A DNA stretch of 64,000 nt, from assembly GCF_965203655.1 (NCBI RefSeq), contig NZ_CBDBDD010000009.1, positions 62,001 through 126,000 on the forward strand. Reading direction: 5' to 3'. Made by a program: the position numbers and the translations under genes. The notes below the pieces were generated by a model. That model saw only the letters and a program-made list of their open reading frames with translations, ran no database searches and was not told the origin of the DNA. Shown here piece after piece: positions 63,101 to 64,000 of the stretch (the first letter of the stretch is position 1; every line of letters starts with the position of its first letter). Source of the stretch: Poriferisodalis sp965203655 (lineage in GTDB: Bacteria; Actinomycetota; Acidimicrobiia; Acidimicrobiales; Poriferisodalaceae).

Positions 63101-64000
63101 CAGAGCATGCTGTTCGACTGGATCTCGGTGTTCATGTACGGCGGCGACACACCGCTGGCCGAACGCCGAGCCGCGGCGCTGGCGCTCGACCGAGACCTGC
63201 TGGCCGATCTGCTCGGCGCCGAGGAACTGAGGGAACTGCTCGACGCAGAGGTGCTCGCCACGCTGGAGCTGGAGCTGCAGCGCCTCGCCGACGGTCGCCG
63301 AGCCCGCAGCGCCGACGAGCTCGCGGACGTCCTCAGCCGGGTCGGCGACCTCACCGTCGCCGAGATCTCCTACCGCTGCGTGACCGAACAGCCGGTCTCG
63401 TCAACGGCGGAGCAAGCTGGAGACGAGACAGCCCAAGCCGGCGAGCCTGCAGCGTCAGACGCACCGTCCAGCGACGAGTCGGCGGCAGGCCATGGCTGGC
63501 TGGCTGAGCTAATGGCCGAGCGTCGTGCCGTCGAGCTTCGTGTCGCAAGCGAGACCCGTTACGTGGCAGTCGAGGATGCCGCGAGGTACCGGGACGCCTT
63601 GGGGTGCGCATTGCCCGTGGGTCTGCCCGCCGCGCTGACCGTCGACGTGCTGGCGTCGGGAACCGACCCGCTCGACGAACTGGTGGCCCGCTACGCATCC
63701 ACGCATGTGCCGTTCGAGGCCGACGCCGTCGCTGAGCGGCTGGGCATCCCGGTTGTGCGTGTGACGGCAGCGCTCAACCGCTTGGAGACGGCCAAGCGGG
63801 TCACCCGGGGCGCCTTCCGGCCCGACGGCACCAGCACCGAATGGTGCGACACCTCGGTGCTGCGCACCGTGCGGCGGCGGTCGCTGGCACGGCTGCGGCG
63901 CGAGGTAGAGCCGGTGCCGCCCGAGGCCTATGCCCGCTTCCTGTCGGCGTGGCACAGCATCGACCGACCACGGCGGGGCGCCGATGCGCTCGCCGATGCC
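60192..64000 (+). pseudogene. lhr: Lhr-type ATP-dependent helicase, frameshifted at 62987 and truncated by the window end
   Basis: Large SF2 helicase (family usual length about 1500). The first frame (60192 to 62987) contains Walker A APTGSGKTLAAFLWA near 56-70, VIVDEIHSVAATKRG near 178, GLSATQRPLSEV near 213, ATSSLELGIDMGAVDLVVQVASP near 408 and MQRIGRAGHQVGE near 437, then winged-helix and Lhr-core parts. At 62987-62988 one base is missing: CGGAATGCC should read CGG-GAA-TGC to continue RECLQEVFDVPALAEVL. From 62990 the next frame is open to 64000 with normal Lhr C-terminal sequence. As read, the first frame ends at 63230. This is a natural inactivation or a sequence error. Confidence 0.85.
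61053..61118 (+). repeat. 33-bp tandem repeat within lhr
   Basis: Two 33-base copies (61053-61085, 61086-61118) encode APPPAVAPSDT and APPSAVAPSDA in a Pro/Ala insertion between the two RecA-like domains. Each copy also contains a GCGCCACCG/CGGTGGCGC palindrome. Confidence 0.85.

Overview
The window is high-GC, densely coded DNA from an actinobacterium, most likely a member of Acidimicrobiia or a related lineage (an inference from gene content and order). Supporting signs are frequent GTG starts, many 1-17 base gene overlaps, ClpC with a UVR motif, a CIRCE-controlled solitary GroEL, a PAC2 protein, LppM-like and LytR_C proteins, HelD, and a coproporphyrin-type heme set (hemE, a HemY/HemG-type oxidase, chdC).

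Layout. 1-3764: hpt, a dual-specificity-phosphatase-like protein without its catalytic residues, folB, folK and lysS. 3779-6948: a hot-dog thioesterase divergent from an acyl-CoA dehydrogenase and a 3-hydroxyacyl-CoA dehydrogenase. 6967-8885 (minus): folP and a polyprenyl diphosphate synthase. 9052-12430: clpC and an LppM-like lipoprotein. 12431-24873: an accessory island between the lipoprotein gene and ispD. 24874-27206: ispD, ispF, rlmB and tRNA-Thr(TGT). 27206-35369: two divergent catabolic operons (MDR dehydrogenase and dimethylglycine-oxidase-like protein on minus; aminotransferase, Rieske oxygenase, MmgE/PrpD and PfkB kinase on plus). 35379-39683: upp, a LytR_C protein, glycerate kinase and CIRCE-groL. 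39839-47116: fdhD, chdC, a large acyl-CoA dehydrogenase, larE, an unknown gene and glnD. 47150-53403: PAC2, GNAT, DoxX, GtrA and a small group of methyltransferase, toroid-protein and glycosyltransferase genes. 53511-64000: hemE, protoporphyrinogen/coproporphyrinogen oxidase, lnt, helD, a CDGSH protein and an lhr-type helicase that is frameshifted and runs off the window.

The island holds the most unusual content. A compact five-gene operon (12707-19420) encodes a PAPS-reductase-like PP-loop protein, a GHKL (Hsp90/MutL-type) ATPase, two unrecognised proteins, and a DUF262-HNH nuclease of the GmrSD/SspE kind. This looks like a defence system that matches no arrangement I can name. Its first gene is interrupted by a run of 16 G; a one-base change in the run would restore the full protein, as in a phase-variable switch. 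Further on are a DUF222-HNH protein, a DUF433 antitoxin-like protein, a tRNA sequence whose 3' half precedes its 5' half (a circularly permuted tRNA-Arg-like gene), an IS256-family element and an IS110-family element with a credible bridge-RNA stem-loop upstream of its transposase. A 28-bp-arm palindrome marks the left edge of the island.

Other points of note are a Cys-to-Ser change at the expected nucleophile of Lnt, a single-base frameshift in lhr, and short tandem duplications on both sides of glnD.
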